DNA from: Amycolatopsis jejuensis
GTDB lineage: Bacteria; Actinomycetota; Actinomycetes; Mycobacteriales; Pseudonocardiaceae
Reading direction: 5' to 3'
Assembly (NCBI RefSeq): GCF_000717335.1
Contig: NZ_JNYZ01000029.1
Span: 1 to 64,000, forward strand
DNA length: 64,000 nt
Made by a program: the position numbers and the translations under genes. Position 1 is the stretch's first letter. Each line of letters begins with the position of its first letter. The notes below the pieces were generated by a model. It had not been told where the DNA came from. It searched no databases and saw only the letters and a program-made list of their open reading frames with translations. Shown here in pieces: positions 26,796 through 34,883 of this stretch.

Positions 26796-28475
26796 ATGAC
26801 CATGATCGTCCCGGTATTGCGCACCTGGATGCGCGCCGTATCCGAAATCTCACGGGCGGTGAATGTCGCCGAACCGCTCGAAGACATCCTGATGCGCGTC
26901 GCGGAACTGGCGCGGGACCTGATCGGCTTCGATTTCTGCGCGGTGATGCTGGCCGATCCGGCCGCCGACCGGCTCGACATCACCGGCTGGGCCGGGCTCA
27001 GCAAGGACTACCTCACGCGCCTGCGCAACGACAGTTCGCTCTGCATCCACCCGGACTCCGCCGACGCCGATTCGCCTGCGGCACAGGCATTCCGCGAGGC
27101 ACACACGATCGCGATCCCCGACGTGCGGCGCGACACCGAGGTGTACGGGCGGCTCAGCCTTTCGTCCCTGCAGGGCTATCACAGCCTGGTCGCCACTCCG
27201 TTGAAGGGAGCCGGAAAACCGATCGGTGTCCTCGTCGGGTATTCGGCCGCGCCCCGGCGGTACGGCAATGCCGATCTCGAGCTCACCGAATTGCTGGCCG
27301 AACAGACGGTCACCGCAATTCACGCTGCGCAATTCCGGGCCCGCCGCGAATGGGCCGAGGAACAGCATCACCGGCTGATGCAGCTCGTACTCGACGAGGC
27401 GGGGCTCGCCGGTCTCGTCGATGCGCTGGCCGACGTGCTCACCGCCTCGGTCGCGGTGATCGACACCGAGGACCGTCTGCTGGCCGCAGCGGGGGAGAGG
27501 GCAGCCGGATGGCAAGCGCTGCCGAGGCTTCCGGCCGCGCCCGGCCTGGGGTACGCCACCCGGCACATCGAGGACGAGGGCCACGATGCCTGGGTCACGC
27601 CGGTCGTGATCTGCGGCGAGGTGGCCGCGAGCCTGTGGGTCCTCGGCGACCAGGCGGTACCGGACACCACCCGCCGCCGTCTGGTGGAGCAGTTCGCGCT
27701 CGTCGTCGGCATCGAAATGCTCACCGTGCGGCACGCGCTCGAAATCGAGGAACGGCTGTCCGGCGACCTGCTTTCCGATGTGCTGCGCGGGGAAAGCCTC
27801 ACCCGGCCCCGCGTGCTCCGGCAACGCGGCACCGCACTCGGCTTCGATCTCGACCACGCCCGGAACGTGGTGTTGTTTGCCGGGGAAGGAATTCAGGACC
27901 ACGTCGCCGCCATCGCCCGGTACACCCGGAATGCCGTGCGCGCCAAAGTCCTTGCGACTTCGTACGGCGACGACGTCGTGCTGCTCGTGCCCGAGGTGCG
28001 GGGTCTCCCTGGCGCGCTCGATCGGGTCCGGCAGCAGCTGCCCGGGCCGCTGGTCACCGTGATCAGCCCGCCCGTCGAGCGCCTCGGCGACATCCACTCC
28101 GCGTACCGAGCCGCGAGCGGCGCCGCCCGGCTGCGCACGGGCGGGCTCGTCGACCTGCGGGACCTGTCCGTCCTCGGGCTGCTGCTGATGGCCGACACGC
28201 CGTCGGTGTACCTGCAGCGGCTCGCCGGCCAGCTCATCGCTCCCATCGCGGAGCAGGACGAGCGGCGAGACGCGCAGCTGCTCGCCACCCTGCGCGCGTG
28301 GCTGCACTCCGGTTTCTCGGTCGCGCAGACGGCCACGGCTCTCACGGTCCACGTGAACACCGTCGGCCAGCGCCTGACCCGCATCGAAAAACTCACCGCG
28401 CAGGACCTGAAACTGGCCGATACCCGGCTTGACCTGCAGCTGGCGCTGCACGTGTGGGACATCCTGCACAGCTGA
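26796..28475 (+). CDS. GAF-domain PucR/CdaR-type transcriptional regulator
   Basis: A 559-aa cytosolic regulator. Residues about 20-175 form a GAF sensor (EPLEDILMRVAELARDLIGFDF start), a middle region resembles the PucR GGDEF-like part, and the end (about residues 500-555, SVAQTATALTVHVNTVGQRLTRIE) is the PucR helix-turn-helix. ATG at 26796 follows CGGGAGG. PucR proteins control purine, amino acid and aromatic catabolism. It is divergent from the triple RidA-NCS1-ligase operon, 181 bp away, and probably regulates it; no clear operator was seen in that gap. Confidence 0.88.
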   Translation: MTMIVPVLRTWMRAVSEISRAVNVAEPLEDILMRVAELARDLIGFDFCAVMLADPAADRLDITGWAGLSKDYLTRLRNDSSLCIHPDSADADSPAAQAFREAHTIAIPDVRRDTEVYGRLSLSSLQGYHSLVATPLKGAGKPIGVLVGYSAAPRRYGNADLELTELLAEQTVTAIHAAQFRARREWAEEQHHRLMQLVLDEAGLAGLVDALADVLTASVAVIDTEDRLLAAAGERAAGWQALPRLPAAPGLGYATRHIEDEGHDAWVTPVVICGEVAASLWVLGDQAVPDTTRRRLVEQFALVVGIEMLTVRHALEIEERLSGDLLSDVLRGESLTRPRVLRQRGTALGFDLDHARNVVLFAGEGIQDHVAAIARYTRNAVRAKVLATSYGDDVVLLVPEVRGLPGALDRVRQQLPGPLVTVISPPVERLGDIHSAYRAASGAARLRTGGLVDLRDLSVLGLLLMADTPSVYLQRLAGQLIAPIAEQDERRDAQLLATLRAWLHSGFSVAQTATALTVHVNTVGQRLTRIEKLTAQDLKLADTRLDLQLALHVWDILHS

Positions 28476-28506
28476 CCGACGCCTTCCTCGTCGTAGCGGA
28501 CTTTAC

Positions 28507-28524
28507 TAGACGTCTATGTACGTA
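28507..28524. promoter_or_regulatory. Adjacent palindromes TAGACGTCTA and TACGTA, candidate GntR operator
   Basis: A perfect 10-bp palindrome (28507-28516) and a 6-bp palindrome (28519-28524) lie in the only AT-rich stretch ahead of the sugar-kinase operon, 40-57 bp from its start. The operon encodes a GntR/UTRA regulator, the natural candidate to bind here. Symmetry is seen; binding is inferred. Confidence 0.5.
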
Positions 28525-28563
28525 TATGGTCCTTTTGCCATTCGACGAGGACTGGAGCCCGCC

Positions 28564-29502
28564 ATGTCAGAAGCAGCAAGAGGTCCCGCCCTCACGTGTG
28601 TCGGCAGCTCGATGGTCGACCTGATCTCCTACCTGGAACGCATGCCCGCGCAGGGGGAGACCGTGTTCGGCCGGGATTTCGCGCAGGGGTTCGGGGGCAA
28701 GGGGGCGAACCAGGCCGTGATGGCCGCGCTGCTGGGCGGCCGGGTCGCGATGGTCAACACGGTGGCCACCGATTCGTTCGGGCGCGACACGATCGAGAAC
28801 TTCCGCTCGTTCGGCATCGACGTCGGATTCATGCGGCAGGTCGAGGGCACGTACAGCGGGGTCGCGAATGTACTGGTCGATCCGGACGGCGGCAACCGGA
28901 TCATCCTCGGCGCGGGCGCGAACGAGTTCATGACCGAGGACCAGGTCGACAGCGCGTTCGCCGGGCTTCCGGAGCCGGCCCTCGTGCTGAGCCAGCTGGA
29001 GATCCCGCAACCGGTGATCCTCCGCGGTTTCCGGCACGCCAAGGCTTCCGGCGCGATCACCGTGCTGAACCCCGGTCCGGCGGCCCCGGTCCGTCCGGAA
29101 ATCCTCGAGCTGACCGACTGGCTGGTGCCCAACGAAACCGAGTTCGCCTTGCTGTTCGAAGCCGAATTCGGGCAGGCACCGGGGGACCTGGCCGCCGGCG
29201 CGGGCAAGTTCGCCGAACGGATCGGCAGCGGGCTCGTGATCACGCTCGGCGAGCAGGGTGCGGTACTCGTCGAGGACGGTGGCAGCCTGCGCTGGTTCGA
29301 CGCGCCGAGCGTGCGGGCGATCGACACCACCGGAGCCGGGGACGCGTTCTGCGGCGCCTTCGCGTACTCGCTCGCCTCGGGGAGTGATGCCGCGGAAGCG
29401 ATCGAGCTCGCGATCGCCGTCGCGTCGGATTCGGTGACCCGGCGGGGAACGCAGACGTCCTACGCGCGCGGTGCCGCGCTGGCCGCACTCGTGCGCCGAT
29501 GA
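28564..29502 (+). CDS. PfkB-family carbohydrate kinase (ribokinase-like)
   Basis: A 312-aa sugar kinase. The N-terminal GFGGKGANQAV (sugar-binding PfkB signature 1) and C-terminal DTTGAGDAFCGAF (anion hole with catalytic Asp260) are complete. ATG at 28564 is the first codon fitting the family; the 28516 alternative runs through the palindromic operator. The stop overlaps the aquaglyceroporin start (ATGA). The facilitator and aldolase that follow suggest it phosphorylates a small sugar or polyol that is then split. Ribose itself is possible but not favoured, because a lyase follows. Confidence 0.9.
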   Translation: MSEAARGPALTCVGSSMVDLISYLERMPAQGETVFGRDFAQGFGGKGANQAVMAALLGGRVAMVNTVATDSFGRDTIENFRSFGIDVGFMRQVEGTYSGVANVLVDPDGGNRIILGAGANEFMTEDQVDSAFAGLPEPALVLSQLEIPQPVILRGFRHAKASGAITVLNPGPAAPVRPEILELTDWLVPNETEFALLFEAEFGQAPGDLAAGAGKFAERIGSGLVITLGEQGAVLVEDGGSLRWFDAPSVRAIDTTGAGDAFCGAFAYSLASGSDAAEAIELAIAVASDSVTRRGTQTSYARGAALAALVRR

Positions 29503-30338
29503 ACGGCCGCAGCTGCGCCGGCGAGGTGCTGGGCACGTTCGCGATCGTGCTGCTGGGGACGTCTGGGGTGGCCGTGGCGGTCTTGTTCAAGCAGGTCACC
29601 GACCTGGTCACGATGGGCATCATCTGGGGCGGTGCGGTGGCGGTGGCGGTGTGGCTGTCGGCCACGTTTTCCGGCGCCCACCTCAACCCGGCGGTGACGC
29701 TCGCGTTCGCGGTCGCCGGCCGTCATCCGTGGAGCCAGGTACCGGCGTATTGGGCGTCGCAGCTCTTCGGCGCTTTTCTGGGGGCAGGGACGACCTTCCT
29801 GTGGTTCGGCGGCGAGATCCGGAAATGGATCGCGGCGAACCACATCACAGTCGATGCTCCCGGCGGCGAGCGCGCGGGCCTGATTTTCGCGCCGTACTCA
29901 CCCCATCCGGCCATCATCGGGACCGATGCCGCGGCGTACCAAGCGGTTCCGATCTGGCGGGGTTTCCTCGTCGAGTTCATCGCGACGGCGATCCTGATCG
30001 TCTTCGTGGTCATCGCCACGCATCGGCGCAGTGCCAACGCACCCGCGGTGGGCGCGTTCCCGATCGCGATCGGCGTGCTGGTGCTGATGCTCACCGTGGC
30101 CACCGGATCGCTCACCATGACCAGCCTGAACCCGGCCCGCGATCTGGGGCCGAGGCTGTTGCTGCTGCTCGACGGCTACGGCGTGACGGCCTTCCCCGGG
30201 CCGCGGGGAGGGCTGTCGATGCTCGTGACAGTCGGCGCCCCGCTGGCCGCCGCGCTCGTCATCGGGGTGTTCCTGCGCCGCGGGCTGGACCGCGCGCTCG
30301 ACCGGATCCCGGTATCCCTTTCGCCTCAGGAGAGTTAG
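29499..30338 (+). CDS. MIP-family aquaglyceroporin (GlpF-like facilitator)
   Basis: A 279-aa membrane channel with six spans and the two half-helix loops HLNPAVT and SLNPARDLGPR. The Asp directly after NPAR is the marker of glycerol-type channels as opposed to water-only ones, so it should pass glycerol or other small polyols. Translationally coupled to the kinase by ATGA. Such kinase-plus-facilitator pairs trap the solute by phosphorylation. Confidence 0.92.
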   Translation: MNGRSCAGEVLGTFAIVLLGTSGVAVAVLFKQVTDLVTMGIIWGGAVAVAVWLSATFSGAHLNPAVTLAFAVAGRHPWSQVPAYWASQLFGAFLGAGTTFLWFGGEIRKWIAANHITVDAPGGERAGLIFAPYSPHPAIIGTDAAAYQAVPIWRGFLVEFIATAILIVFVVIATHRRSANAPAVGAFPIAIGVLVLMLTVATGSLTMTSLNPARDLGPRLLLLLDGYGVTAFPGPRGGLSMLVTVGAPLAAALVIGVFLRRGLDRALDRIPVSLSPQES

Positions 30339-30353
30339 GAGAACCCGAACCCC

Positions 30354-31175
30354 ATGCACCTGACCACGACCGTCGAGGCCGGCCATGCCCGCCGCATGGC
30401 CCGGCTGTTCGCGGCGGACCGGAAAAGCCTGATCATCGGGTACGACCACGCGGTGTCCGCCGGTACCGCGGGCGGCGCGCTGGCCGCGTTGCCCGCGCTG
30501 GCGGAACTCAGCGGGAAAGGCGGGGCCGACGGGCTCCAGATGGGCCTGCACGCCGCCCGCCAGCTCGATCCGGACGGCGCCGGCCCGCAGCTCGGCCTGG
30601 TGCTGCGGATCGACCGGTCGGCCGTCGGGGACGACCCGCACCAGCTCGTCGGTCCCCCCGCGCGCTGGGCGTCGGCCGCGCAAGTGCTGCACGCTGACGG
30701 CGACGCGGCGGTCGTCTACTACATCCACGACACGCGGCGCATCGACGAGAACAACGCGTACGCCGTCATGATCGGGGAGACCGCGCAGGAATGCGGTGCG
30801 CTGGGACTGCCGCTGATGGTCGAGGTGATGGTGAAGACCGAGCGCGGCGCATCGCCGGTGGCCACGTCGCAGGCGATGGCCGACGCGGCGCGGATCGCCT
30901 TCGAGCTGGGCGCGGACCTGGTCAAGATCGACCGTACCCCGCATCCGGAGGCGATGCCGGACCTCGTCGCGGCGGTCCCGGTGCCGGTGCTGCTGCGGGG
31001 CGGCCCGCCACAGGACACCGTCACCGGCACCCTTGCCGACCTCGAACGGAGTCTCGGCGCGGGTGTGGCCGGAGCGGTCTACGGCCGCACCGTCTGGCAC
31101 CATGGTGATCCGGAAGGAATGACCCGCACCTTGAGCGCGGTCGTTCACGGAACACCGGCCGGGGCGTTCCGGTGA
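30354..31175 (+). CDS. Class I aldolase, DeoC/LacD/FbaB-LsrF superfamily
   Basis: A 273-aa TIM-barrel lyase. The opening LIIGYDHAVSAG (Asp31) and ADLVKIDRTP with the presumed Schiff-base Lys191 are as in LacD/LsrF/YihT-type aldolases; VPVLLRGGP is the phosphate-binding loop. GGAG precedes the ATG at 30354 and 15 bp separate it from the channel gene. With the kinase it makes a phosphorylate-then-cleave pathway. Which phosphorylated ketose is cleaved cannot be read from sequence. Tagatose-bisphosphate, sulfofructose-phosphate or autoinducer-type substrates are the family options. Confidence 0.85.
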   Translation: MHLTTTVEAGHARRMARLFAADRKSLIIGYDHAVSAGTAGGALAALPALAELSGKGGADGLQMGLHAARQLDPDGAGPQLGLVLRIDRSAVGDDPHQLVGPPARWASAAQVLHADGDAAVVYYIHDTRRIDENNAYAVMIGETAQECGALGLPLMVEVMVKTERGASPVATSQAMADAARIAFELGADLVKIDRTPHPEAMPDLVAAVPVPVLLRGGPPQDTVTGTLADLERSLGAGVAGAVYGRTVWHHGDPEGMTRTLSAVVHGTPAGAFR

Positions 31176-31193
31176 GCAGGATCGGAGCAGTCG

Positions 31194-31970
31194 GTGAGTA
31201 CCGGAGCGTCGCACGACCTCGCGTTCTCCCTCGTGCGTGACTCCGCCCTCCCGCTCCACGACCAGATCAGCGACGAGATCCGGCGGAAGGTCCGCGACGG
31301 CGAATGGCCGCAGCACTACAAGCTGCACGCCGAGGCCGATCTCGCGTTGTCGCTGAGCGTGAGCCGCGGGACGGTCCGCCGCGCGTTGCGCACGTTGATC
31401 GGCGAAGGGCTCCTGCAGCAGGTCCAGGGCCGCGGCACGTTCGTCACCGGGCAGCGGGCCGAGCCGGATTTCGTCGATCCGCTTCGTTCGATGGCCGAGG
31501 AGCTGAAGGCACAGGGCGTCGCGTACACCACCGAGGTGCTCGCCTTCGGCTCCACCGTGCCGCAGCAGTCGGTGGCCGGGCTGCTGGACCTGTCGCGCGG
31601 CGAGGAGGTCTGGCTGATCGAACGGGTGCGCCGGGGACCCGACGGGCGGCCGTTGATGTTCCTGCGCAACTGGGTGTCCAAGGCCGCGGTCCCCGGCCTC
31701 ACTGCCGGGGACGTCGAAGGCACCAGCCTCTTCGACGTCCTCGAGCACCGGCACGGCGTCCGCATCACCCTTGGCCGCCGCACGCTCACCGCGGACCTGG
31801 CCGAGGGGCAGGTCGCGCAGATCCTCGACGTGCCGGCCGGTGCCCCGCTGCTGTGCATCGAGCAGATCACCTACACCGACGGCGATCGGCCGCTCGAACA
31901 CTCCGACGTGTGGATCCCGTCGTCGCGGATTGCGATGACGTCGATAGTCCGAAGGCTCCGAGGGCGCTGA
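31194..31970 (+). CDS. GntR-family regulator with UTRA effector domain
   Basis: A 258-aa repressor-type protein: winged HTH at residues about 15-85 (LHDQISDEIRRKV, then SVSRGTVRRALRTLIGEGLL) and a HutC/UTRA ligand domain behind. GTG at 31194 follows GGAGCAGTCG. It is the fourth gene of the kinase-channel-aldolase operon and likely senses a phosphorylated intermediate, binding the palindromes at 28507-28524. Confidence 0.92.
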   Translation: MSTGASHDLAFSLVRDSALPLHDQISDEIRRKVRDGEWPQHYKLHAEADLALSLSVSRGTVRRALRTLIGEGLLQQVQGRGTFVTGQRAEPDFVDPLRSMAEELKAQGVAYTTEVLAFGSTVPQQSVAGLLDLSRGEEVWLIERVRRGPDGRPLMFLRNWVSKAAVPGLTAGDVEGTSLFDVLEHRHGVRITLGRRTLTADLAEGQVAQILDVPAGAPLLCIEQITYTDGDRPLEHSDVWIPSSRIAMTSIVRRLRGR

Positions 31971-31980
31971 CCGTACGAAC

Positions 31981-33171
31981 ATGACAGATCACAGACCTTC
32001 CCGGCGCGCCTGGACGTACCTGGCCCTTGCCGCGGTGACGCTCATCAACGTCATCTCCCACGCCGACGTCCAGAAGGAAGCGCACACCCGCCGGTTCGGG
32101 GACGCGCTCAGCTACTACCAGATGTCGGTGCAGACCGGGGCTCCGGTCGAGAATCCCTTTGCCCTGCGGATGCTCAGCCCGTGGCTCGTGCACCGCGCCC
32201 AGCTGCTCACCGGGTTGTCGTTCGACACCCTCTGGCTCGCCCTGACCGTGATCGCGACCTTCGCGGCGATCCTGGTGTTCTTCGAGTTCCTGTGGAACCA
32301 CTTGCGGCTGCAGCTCTTCACAGCCGCGCTGATGGCCGTCGCGTTGTCGTGCACTTTCTGGTACGCGCCTTACGCTTTCTCCAACGCCGCCCTCGTCGAC
32401 CCGCTCAACAACCTGGTCTACGTCGTCGCGCTGTGGCTGGCGTTCCGCGGCCGTCTCGTCGCGTTCACGATCGTCGTGGTCGTCGGCGCGCTCAACAAGG
32501 AGACGGCGCTGCTGCTCGCCCCGCTGTACCCGGTGCTCGCCTGGACCCGGCGGCGGTCCCTGCGAGACCGCCAGGTCCTCCTCGGCCTTGCCGCGACCGT
32601 CGTGGCCATCGGCGCGTACATCGGGTACCGCATGTGGGCCCAGCAGGTGATCGGTGCCAGCTACGGTTTCGGCGCCGGACAGGCCAACGGCGGTCTCCTG
32701 GAGAACTTCCGGTTCGCCCTCGCGGGCGGGAAGGACACCACACAGCTCAGCATTTTCGCCACGTTCCACTTCTTCTGGCTGATCTTCGCCTACGGCCTCT
32801 ACCACCTGTGGCGCCGCCAGGGTCTGCGCAGCGAACTGCTCGTCGCGAGCGTCTGGCTTTTCGGCTGCTGCCTCGTCGGCCGGTTGCTGGCCACCGACAC
32901 CGGCCGCGTGTTCGTGATGATGGCGCCGATCGTCCTGGCCGTCACCGCCGTCGTGCTCGACCAGCACCGCGGCGAGAAGGCCCGGCTCTGGATCGGGCTG
33001 CTCATCGCCGGGTACGTCGCGGTCAGCCTGCGCTGGGTACCGGTGCCCGCCGGCCTCGTCGTCGACCTGGTCGCCGGAATCGGGTTCGGCCTGCTGGTCC
33101 ACACCGGACTCCTCCGGCCGCCGCGCCGCCCGCCGGCGGATTTCCCAGAGCCTGTCGGTGAACCTGGCTAG
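31981..33171 (+). CDS. Polytopic membrane protein, GT-C glycosyltransferase-like, with altered C-terminus
   Basis: A 396-aa protein with an N-terminal signal-anchor and roughly nine further hydrophobic spans. A loop with SHADVQKEAHTRRFGDALSYYQM and LNKETALLL resembles GT-C type sugar transferases, but no catalytic motif is decisive. It begins 11 bp after the GntR stop. Beyond the last span the reading frame ends in a Pro-rich tail (about 15 residues) lying next to, and probably inside, the remnant transposon DNA, so the original C-terminus may have been replaced. Function not assigned. Confidence 0.7.
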   Translation: MTDHRPSRRAWTYLALAAVTLINVISHADVQKEAHTRRFGDALSYYQMSVQTGAPVENPFALRMLSPWLVHRAQLLTGLSFDTLWLALTVIATFAAILVFFEFLWNHLRLQLFTAALMAVALSCTFWYAPYAFSNAALVDPLNNLVYVVALWLAFRGRLVAFTIVVVVGALNKETALLLAPLYPVLAWTRRRSLRDRQVLLGLAATVVAIGAYIGYRMWAQQVIGASYGFGAGQANGGLLENFRFALAGGKDTTQLSIFATFHFFWLIFAYGLYHLWRRQGLRSELLVASVWLFGCCLVGRLLATDTGRVFVMMAPIVLAVTAVVLDQHRGEKARLWIGLLIAGYVAVSLRWVPVPAGLVVDLVAGIGFGLLVHTGLLRPPRRPPADFPEPVGEPG

Positions 33172-33207
33172 GTGGTCCTGGTCAGCACAGTGATCATGGA
33201 GAGGGTT

Positions 33208-33612
33208 GAAGGTGCGTTCGACCACCCAGCGCCTGGGCAGGACCACAAAAGTGCTCTGTCCGACGATTTCTTCACGATGTCGAGGGTGATCCGGAACGTG
33301 TTTTTGGCCCATGCGGCCAGAGGCGATGTGGCATTTGCGGCCGTCGATCTTCTTCCCGCCGTCATATCCCCGGTCAGCGCGGGCGAAGAACCCGTGCACT
33401 GTCTTCCACGGCGGGAAATCCACCGGCAGCGCCCGCCATGTGATGCCGTTGCCCACGACATACCGCAACGCGTCCACGATCGCGCGGTGGTGATGTTTCT
33501 CCGGACGGCCCCGGGCCGCGGTCTCGCAGGCCGCGGCAGCAGCGGTTCGAGCACTGCCCACTCGGCGTCGGTGGTGTCGGTCGGGTATCGAGGCGGACGG
33601 CAGCCCGCTCAC
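33208..33612 (-). mobile_element. IS5-family insertion sequence remnant (broken transposase)
   Basis: Fragments of one DDE transposase lie in order on the minus strand: MSGLPS at 33612, LEPLLP in a second frame, GRPEKHHHRAIVDALRYVV to PPWKTVHGFFAR in the first, then a jump to GYDGGKKIDGRK (33369-33334) and later FVVLPRRWVVERTF (33249-33208). A full transposase is about 270 aa; the catalytic core between these blocks is mostly missing and frames shift, so it cannot move itself. No terminal repeats or target duplication could be recognised. It adjoins the 3' end of the membrane protein gene. Confidence 0.82.
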
Positions 33613-33755
33613 GTGGCCTTATCGGCGGCAGAGCACAAAGATGACCGGGCCTCTGCGGGTTGTGATCGTGATGTGGTGTCAAGATCACCAGCAGACGCCC
33701 GACCCGTACCTCACGTCGCCACCCAAGACAAGTGCCGACCCCCCATTGCTCCGCC
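33613..33755. other. Non-coding stretch between IS remnant and DUF2975 gene
   Basis: Only short unsupported reading frames. It contains the GC-rich flank of the IS remnant and a CGGGCCTCTGCGGG-type segment that might derive from an IS end, but no inverted partner was found. I see no gene here. Confidence 0.4.
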
Positions 33756-33793
33756 CTATCGAATTACGATAGATTCCCATCGCAACTCGATAG
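33756..33793. promoter_or_regulatory. Repeated CGATAG inverted repeats, candidate autoregulatory operator
   Basis: CTATCG-AATTA-CGATAG (33756-33772) is a perfect 6-bp-arm inverted repeat; ATCG-CAACT-CGAT (33779-33791) repeats the half-sites with the same 5-bp spacer and runs into the ribosome site GGAGGG of the DUF2975 gene. Two same-spaced sites in front of a membrane-protein/Cro-type regulator pair suggest autorepression by that regulator. Confidence 0.6.
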
Positions 33794-33800
33794 GAGGGTC

Positions 33801-34292
33801 ATGGGAAAGCTGACAGTGCACGCGCTACGGGCCGTGCTGGTGCTGGTGCTCGGCGGCACCTTGTTCGTGCAGGTGCTGATGATCTGGATGGTGATCAGCG
33901 GAAACGACCCGGAGGACGGCTCGCTCCCGCTGACGCCGATGCGGCTGATCGCGGTCGCCGGCCTCGTCACGGTCCAGGTCGCCGGGGTCTGCGTGTGGCG
34001 GCTGGTCACGATGGTGCGTCGCGGAACGGTGTTCTCCCCGGCTGCCTTCCGGTACGTGGACGTGATCATCGGCGCCATCGTGGCGGCGGCGCTGGTGTGG
34101 TTCACGGTGACCGCCGTGAACGCGCCGGGCCAGCGCGACGACCCGGGTGTCACCCTGATCATGGCCGGTGTCGGCGTCGCCATCCTTGGGGTCGCGCTGA
34201 TCGTGCTGGTGCTGCGGATGCTGCTGGCCCAAGCTGTCGCCCGCGACGTCGAAGCAACGCACCTGCGGGCCGAGCTGGACGAGGTGATCTGA
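33801..34292 (+). CDS. DUF2975 membrane protein
   Basis: A 163-aa protein with four predicted membrane spans (about residues 8-32, 47-68, 88-108, 117-142), the DUF2975 pattern, including the MVRRGTVFSPAAFRYV loop. ATG at 33801 has AGGAGGG upstream. Its stop overlaps the regulator start (TGATG). These pairs resemble an integral membrane partner that controls a small repressor; its exact job is not known. Confidence 0.88.
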   Translation: MGKLTVHALRAVLVLVLGGTLFVQVLMIWMVISGNDPEDGSLPLTPMRLIAVAGLVTVQVAGVCVWRLVTMVRRGTVFSPAAFRYVDVIIGAIVAAALVWFTVTAVNAPGQRDDPGVTLIMAGVGVAILGVALIVLVLRMLLAQAVARDVEATHLRAELDEVI

Positions 34293-34522
34293 TGCCGATC
34301 GCCGTCGACATCGACGTGATGCTGGCCAAGCGGAAAATGTCCGTGGGCGAGCTGGCCGACCGGGTGGGGATCACGCCGGCCAACCTGGCGGTGCTGAAGA
34401 ACGGCCGCGCGAAAGCGGTGCGGTTCGCGACGCTGGCGGCGCTGTGCGAAGTACTCGAATGCCAGCCGGGGGACCTGCTCCGCTGGGAGTCGGAGGGAAC
34501 TCCAGCGGCAGCGGCGAACTGA
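34292..34522 (+). CDS. YozG-like small helix-turn-helix regulator
   Basis: A 76-aa Cro/C1-type protein: the HTH occupies residues about 12-66 (MSVGELADRVGITPANLAVLKNGRAKAVRF) and CQPGDLLRW closes the domain, as in YozG/DUF2975 partners. Translationally coupled to the membrane protein. Probably binds the CGATAG repeats at 33756-33793. Confidence 0.9.
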   Translation: MPIAVDIDVMLAKRKMSVGELADRVGITPANLAVLKNGRAKAVRFATLAALCEVLECQPGDLLRWESEGTPAAAAN

Positions 34523-34561
34523 TCGCCCGCCCCCGCCGCGTTCCCCGGCAGGTCCGGATTT

Positions 34562-34873
34562 CTAGAGGACTTCGTTGTCGAACAACAGGATTTCGACATT
34601 TCCCGGCAGGGCGAAGTTCGGCAGATCCGCCAGTGCGGCCTGTCCTGCGGGGCCGTCCAGCGCGGCTTGTGCGGCGGTAAGGCTCTCGAAATGCAGGACT
34701 GCCACGAGATGGAGGTCCGACGGTCCGTCCGCGCCGGCGATTGCGCCGCGGCTGACCTCGTATTTCTGCAGCCCGGGGAATTGTTTCGCCAGCGGGACGT
34801 GGTGGGCGAAGTAATACCGGTCATAAGCCTCGGGATCGGGCGGGGTCTTATGGAGGGCGATGAGCTGCGCCAC
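34562..34873 (-). CDS. EthD-family protein
   Basis: A 103-aa alpha/beta-barrel-type protein with AYDRYYFAHHVPLAKQFPGL near the start, the EthD signature. Members assist oxidative degradation clusters, sometimes as small dimeric enzymes, but the activity is not fixed. Last gene of the leftward operon beginning with the cupin; ten bases after the acetamidase stop. Confidence 0.85.
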   Translation of the reverse strand: MAQLIALHKTPPDPEAYDRYYFAHHVPLAKQFPGLQKYEVSRGAIAGADGPSDLHLVAVLHFESLTAAQAALDGPAGQAALADLPNFALPGNVEILLFDNEVL

Positions 34874-34883
34874 GAGTTTCTCC

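Noticed and set aside
28564..31175. Firm assignment as sulfoquinovose (sulfofructose) catabolism
   Set aside because: Kinase and aldolase families fit, but no sulfosugar isomerase, glycosidase or sulfonate exporter is present, and the channel is of glycerol type.
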